19,367 nucleotides of DNA, from assembly GCA_945787295.1 (NCBI GenBank), contig CALZHQ010000074.1, forward strand, positions 1 through 19,367. The letters are read 5' to 3'. Positions 16,750 to 19,367 of this stretch are shown here, one piece after another (position 1 is the stretch's first letter; every line of letters starts with the position of its first letter). Origin of the DNA: an uncultured Desulfuromonadales bacterium (lineage in GTDB: Bacteria > Desulfobacterota > Desulfuromonadia > Desulfuromonadales > Geopsychrobacteraceae). The notes under the pieces are model-generated. The model saw only the letters and a list, made by a program, of their open reading frames with translations. It was not told the origin of the DNA and did no database searches. The translations under genes and the position numbers were made by a program.

Positions 16750-17742
16750 TCACAGGTGCAACGGCGGTTCCTGCAGGTTCGCCAGTTGTTCCCGCAGTTC
16801 AAGGATATGCTCCCCCCAGTATTGCAGACTGTTGAACCAGGGGAAGGTGCGTGGAAAGGCGGGGTCTTGCCAGCGGCGCGCGAGCCAGGCGCTGTGGTGC
16901 AGCATGCGCAGGCTGCGCAGCGGTTCGATCAATTGCAGTTCGGCCGGGTTGAAATCATAGAAACTGAAATAGCCATCAAGAATTTTTTCCAATTGCTGGC
17001 GCTGCTGCAGCTCATCTCCGGAAAGCAGCATCCATAAATCCTGAATCGCAGGAGCCATGCGGGCGTCATCAAAGTCGACGAAATGGTAGCGTTGGTCGCG
17101 CCAGAGCATGTTGCCGCTGTGGCAATCGCCATGCAGGCGGATCAGCCGAAGCGGGTTCACCCGCTGAAAGATCTCTTCGATCTGCTGAAGAAGATCACCG
17201 GTCAGGCTCTGGTAGGCTTCGCGATACTCCGGAGGGATAAAATGTTCGGTGATATAGGCGACGCTCTGGCGACCGAAATTTTCTCTGCTTAGCTCTGGGC
17301 GGTGCTGAAAAGGGGAGCTGGACCCAACCAGATGAATCCGGCCGAGCAGTCGGCCGAGCATCTGCAAGTGCTCCAGATTGTCCAGCTCGGGCGGTTGGCC
17401 GCCTTTACGCGGGTAGAGGGCAAAGCGAAAGCCTCCGAAGTGGCGCAGGCTGACGCCGGCTGCATTCGCCAGGGGCGCGACGACCGGCAGCTCCTGGTCG
17501 GCCAACTCCTGGGTGAACTGATGTTCTTCCAGAATCTGCGCATCGCTCCAGCGATCGGGTCGGTAGAACTTGGCTATCAGTGGCTCTCCGTCCTCGATTC
17601 CGATCTGATAAACCCGGTTTTCATAACTGTTCAAGGCCAGATTACGGCAATCGCAGCGATAGCCCTCCGCTTCGACGGCATCGATAATGAATTCCGGGGT
17701 TAGGCGTTCGAAGGGGTGCTGGCTTGCTGCGGATTCCTGCAT
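16750..17742 (-). CDS. srkA: Stress response serine/threonine protein kinase, SrkA/RdoA (YihE) family
   Basis: A 330-residue eukaryotic-like kinase of the RdoA/YihE family (E. coli SrkA, 328 residues), in the aminoglycoside-phosphotransferase/choline-kinase fold. Visible elements are the N-lobe lysine in PLIAKFYRP (Lys58), the segment NSYENRVYQIG typical of the family, the catalytic loop HGDCHSGN (204-211, with Asp206 and Asn211), and the metal-binding FVDFDDAR (Asp223). E. coli SrkA counters MazF-type programmed death and helps repair of the Cpx-regulated envelope stress response. GAGG 5 nt before the ATG supports the start. It is transcribed alone on the minus strand. In E. coli it precedes dsbA; no such neighbour is present here. 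Confidence 0.92.
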   Translation of the reverse strand: MQESAASQHPFERLTPEFIIDAVEAEGYRCDCRNLALNSYENRVYQIGIEDGEPLIAKFYRPDRWSDAQILEEHQFTQELADQELPVVAPLANAAGVSLRHFGGFRFALYPRKGGQPPELDNLEHLQMLGRLLGRIHLVGSSSPFQHRPELSRENFGRQSVAYITEHFIPPEYREAYQSLTGDLLQQIEEIFQRVNPLRLIRLHGDCHSGNMLWRDQRYHFVDFDDARMAPAIQDLWMLLSGDELQQRQQLEKILDGYFSFYDFNPAELQLIEPLRSLRMLHHSAWLARRWQDPAFPRTFPWFNSLQYWGEHILELREQLANLQEPPLHL

Positions 17743-17796
17743 GACATCCTCACTGGCAGGGGCGGTTGGGGTAAAGATGAATCGTTACCGGACCTG

Positions 17797-17945
17797 CGCC
17801 TAAATAGTTTCTGTCCGGAAACTGCCCTTTTTCACCAGCTCGGCGTCAATCAGCACATTCGCTTGTGCGGCGTAAAGCACTACGCCTCCGCGCAAATGCT
17901 TGAGTCGTTCTCCTCATTGAATCGGGCGTAGTTTCGATAGGCAAA
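17797..17945. repeat. Structured intergenic stretch upstream of srkA (possible dispersed-repeat remnant)
   Basis: This part of the 273-bp gap between srkA and argO contains several inverted repeats: GTTTC/GAAAC around TGTCCG (17810-17825), GGCGTA (17869-17874) with TACGCC (17881-17886), and CTACGCC (17880-17886) with GGCGTAG (17925-17931). An imperfect longer pairing joins 17853-17874 with 17881-17899. The plus-strand reading frame across it runs into the srkA gene antisense and looks like chance. It may be a repeat remnant or part of the srkA leader and promoter region. Copy number cannot be judged from one window. Confidence 0.35.
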
Positions 17946-18015
17946 CCTCCTTGCTGGGGTTGGCGAATCTCTTTTCTCTACATGGGTATCATTATATTGC
18001 CTGATGATATTTTTC

Positions 18016-18642
18016 TCAAGGCCCTGAAGGCAAGATTTTTCCTTGCGGCCAAAGCAGACCTAAGGCAATAGCCCACATACTCAAACAGACCAGGCCGTCC
18101 AGAAACCGCCAGGCCAGCGGTTTGCGAAAGAGCGGCGCCAGCAGCCCGGCACCCAGGCTGAGACTGAAAAACCAGAGGAAGGAGGCGGTCATCGCTCCGG
18201 CTCCGAACAGGTAACGATCGTTCTGCCCCAGCTGACCGCTGAGCCCGCCAACCAGCAGGATGGTGTCCAGATAGACGTGGGGATTGAGAAAGGTAAAGGC
18301 CAGGGTGGTTATCAGCAGCCGCTTGCGTGAAGAGATCAGTGCCGCATCTGCCTGCAAACTGTTGCCGCGCAGGGCCGAGCGGCAGGAGCGATAGCCGTAG
18401 AAAAACAGAAACAGGGCGCCGAGCCAGCTGGCCAGCTGAGTCAGCTGCGGATTGGCGGCAACCAGCGCGCCGACGCCGCTGATCCCGACCAGGATCAGGC
18501 TGGCATCGCAGATGCTGCAGACCAGTGCGGTCTGCAGCGGGTGGTTGCGGCGCACCCCCTGGGACAAGACAAAAGCGTTCTGGGCACCGATGGCTATGAT
18601 CAGGCCGCCGCCGACGGCCACTCCCTGAAAGTAGGCAAACAT
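18016..18642 (-). CDS. argO: LysE/ArgO family amino acid exporter
   Basis: A 208-residue integral membrane protein from the ATG at 18642, chosen because AAGGGAGAGA lies just upstream and the resulting start MFAYFQG matches ArgO (MFSYYFQG). An upstream ATG at 18675 would add 11 polar residues. About six membrane segments are seen. Characteristic motifs are IGAQNAFVLSQGVRR near residue 20, TFLNPHVYLDT around 120, and SFLWFFSLSLGAG around 155, all close to E. coli ArgO. It exports arginine and/or lysine. It is divergent from the ArgP-like LysR gene, the same pairing logic as in E. coli, where ArgP activates argO. That regulator looks damaged here, so control of this gene may be altered. Confidence 0.92.
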   Translation of the reverse strand: MFAYFQGVAVGGGLIIAIGAQNAFVLSQGVRRNHPLQTALVCSICDASLILVGISGVGALVAANPQLTQLASWLGALFLFFYGYRSCRSALRGNSLQADAALISSRKRLLITTLAFTFLNPHVYLDTILLVGGLSGQLGQNDRYLFGAGAMTASFLWFFSLSLGAGLLAPLFRKPLAWRFLDGLVCLSMWAIALGLLWPQGKILPSGP

Positions 18643-18740
18643 CTCATTCTCTCCCTTAAACACAATTTTGAACATCAGCTTAGGTCACAGGTGTTTAAAA
18701 GTAAAATTCATTGTTTTTTCACCCCATAAGTTTTGCTAAT
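18643..18740. promoter_or_regulatory. Divergent argO-argP regulatory region
   Basis: This AT-rich 98-bp gap between the divergent exporter and LysR-type regulator must carry the argO promoter. By analogy with other LysR/target pairs, it would also carry the regulator's binding site. I see no unambiguous -35/-10 pair or T-N11-A box by eye, so the call rests on position and on known ArgP-argO biology. Confidence 0.35.
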
Positions 18741-19367
18741 ATGAAGAAATGCTTGACTATAAACAGATTGAAGATTCAGCAAGGTGGTTTTGAGCGCGCG
18801 GCCCGGACGCTGTGTATTACCCAGTCTGCTGTTTCCCAGCGAGTTCGCCAACTTGAAGAGGTTTGTGGCCAGGTCCTGCTGACGCGGAGTTCACCGCCGC
18901 GTCCGACCGCTGCAGGGCAGGCGCTGTTGACGCATTATCAGCAGGTACGTTTTTTGGAAGAAGGTTTAAGTAAAGAGATCCTGCTCACCCCGGCCAGAGA
19001 GCCGAGCAGTTTGGCGATCGGTATCAACGCCGACAGTCTCGCCAGCTGGTTTCTCGACGCGGTTGCTCCTCTGCTGCAGCAGGACAAATTTTTGATCGAC
19101 CTGCGTGTTGATGATCAGGAGCAGACCCATAACTACCTGCGGGCCGGGGAGGTGATCGGCTGCATCAGCACAGAGCCAGGGGCGATCCAGGGCTGTCGGG
19201 TCGATTCCCTGGGACGAATGAATTATCGTTTACTGGCCACCGCAGAATTCTCTGCCCGCTGGTTCGACCAGGGGGTAAATCGCGATGCCGCAGGCAAGGC
19301 CCCAGCGGTTATCTTCAACAGTAAGTATCGTTTGCACAAGCGCTTTTTTGAAAAATTTATCGGTGGC
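18741..19367 (+). CDS. argP: LysR-family regulator, ArgP/IciA-like; 5' end apparently frameshifted, 3' end cut by window
   Basis: An open frame of 209 codons runs from an ATG at 18741 off the window edge. From residue 12 it is a clear ArgP-like LysR protein: IQQGGFERAARTLCITQSAVSQRVRQLE is the winged-HTH region, and PSSLAIGINADSLASWFLDAV begins the effector domain. The first 11 residues (MKKCLTINRLK) do not look like a LysR start. In another frame, ATG 18749 gives MLDYKQIE, which does match the family N-terminus, but that frame stops at 18791-18793. The two halves meet near 18773 with about five expected residues missing, consistent with a 14-nt deletion in helix 1 of the DNA-binding domain. 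ArgP activates argO in response to arginine/lysine levels. The start and functionality are doubtful; the family is not. Confidence 0.8.
   Translation, partial: MKKCLTINRLKIQQGGFERAARTLCITQSAVSQRVRQLEEVCGQVLLTRSSPPRPTAAGQALLTHYQQVRFLEEGLSKEILLTPAREPSSLAIGINADSLASWFLDAVAPLLQQDKFLIDLRVDDQEQTHNYLRAGEVIGCISTEPGAIQGCRVDSLGRMNYRLLATAEFSARWFDQGVNRDAAGKAPAVIFNSKYRLHKRFFEKFIGG

Noticed and set aside
17695..17710. GTTAGGC resembling an integron attC core site
   Set aside because: It lies within the srkA coding sequence (codons for Glu-Arg-Leu-Thr-Pro), with no matching partner core at a suitable distance and no gene cassette or integrase.
17716..17931. Plus-strand 71-codon open frame in the srkA-argO gap
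   Set aside because: It begins inside srkA on the opposite strand, has no usable ribosome-binding site or recognisable domain, and crosses the inverted-repeat block. Best explained as chance.

Overview
The window looks like a chromosomal segment of a Desulfuromonadales-type deltaproteobacterium (Desulfuromonas, Pelobacter or Geobacter relatives). This is inferred from the CarD - ispD - ispF - tRNA-synthetase order, a small periplasmic multiheme c-type cytochrome of the c3/c7 kind, and a Cys-rich C-terminal domain typical of signalling proteins in that group. No rRNA, tRNA, CRISPR array, prophage or intact insertion sequence was seen. Most genes are ordinary housekeeping or core-accessory genes. 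The unusual signals lie in the last 3.5 kb.

Layout. Positions 1-2.2 kb hold a homocysteine S-methyltransferase, a small membrane protein ending in a four-cysteine domain, and a hotdog thioesterase, all on the plus strand. From 2.4 to 5.6 kb come a MarC-family membrane protein (minus), a GlxA-type AraC regulator (plus, with a good sigma-70-like promoter), an EamA/DMT transporter (minus, convergent) and a short unknown protein (plus). From 5.6 to 9.2 kb come a PA4608-like PilZ protein (minus), a lipoprotein with two transthyretin-like repeats, and the periplasmic tail-specific protease Prc, closed by a strong terminator. From 9.2 to 11.0 kb a minus-strand pair encodes a TPR protein with a hydrophobic C-terminal domain and a ketopantoate reductase homologue. 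From 11.1 to 16.0 kb lies carD with its own terminator, then a tight cluster ispD-ispF-glnS-cysS covering two isoprenoid (MEP pathway) steps and two aminoacyl-tRNA synthetases.

The end of the window carries two apparently broken genes. At 16.16-16.53 kb a tetraheme cytochrome gene is interrupted by an exact 44-bp tandem duplication that moves all four heme-binding motifs out of frame. Removing one copy restores a clean 109-residue precursor. At 18.74 kb the ArgP-like LysR gene, divergent from the argO/lysE exporter, appears to have lost about 14 nt (or 14 plus a multiple of 3) inside its first DNA-binding helix. Between these lie a bidirectional terminator, a 141-bp nested palindromic element, an SrkA/RdoA-type kinase (minus) and a structured 150-bp intergenic stretch.

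I found no clear new multi-gene system. The best leads are the 44-bp duplication (slippage, phase-variation-like event or assembly error), the argP lesion, and the palindromic element at 16589-16729.
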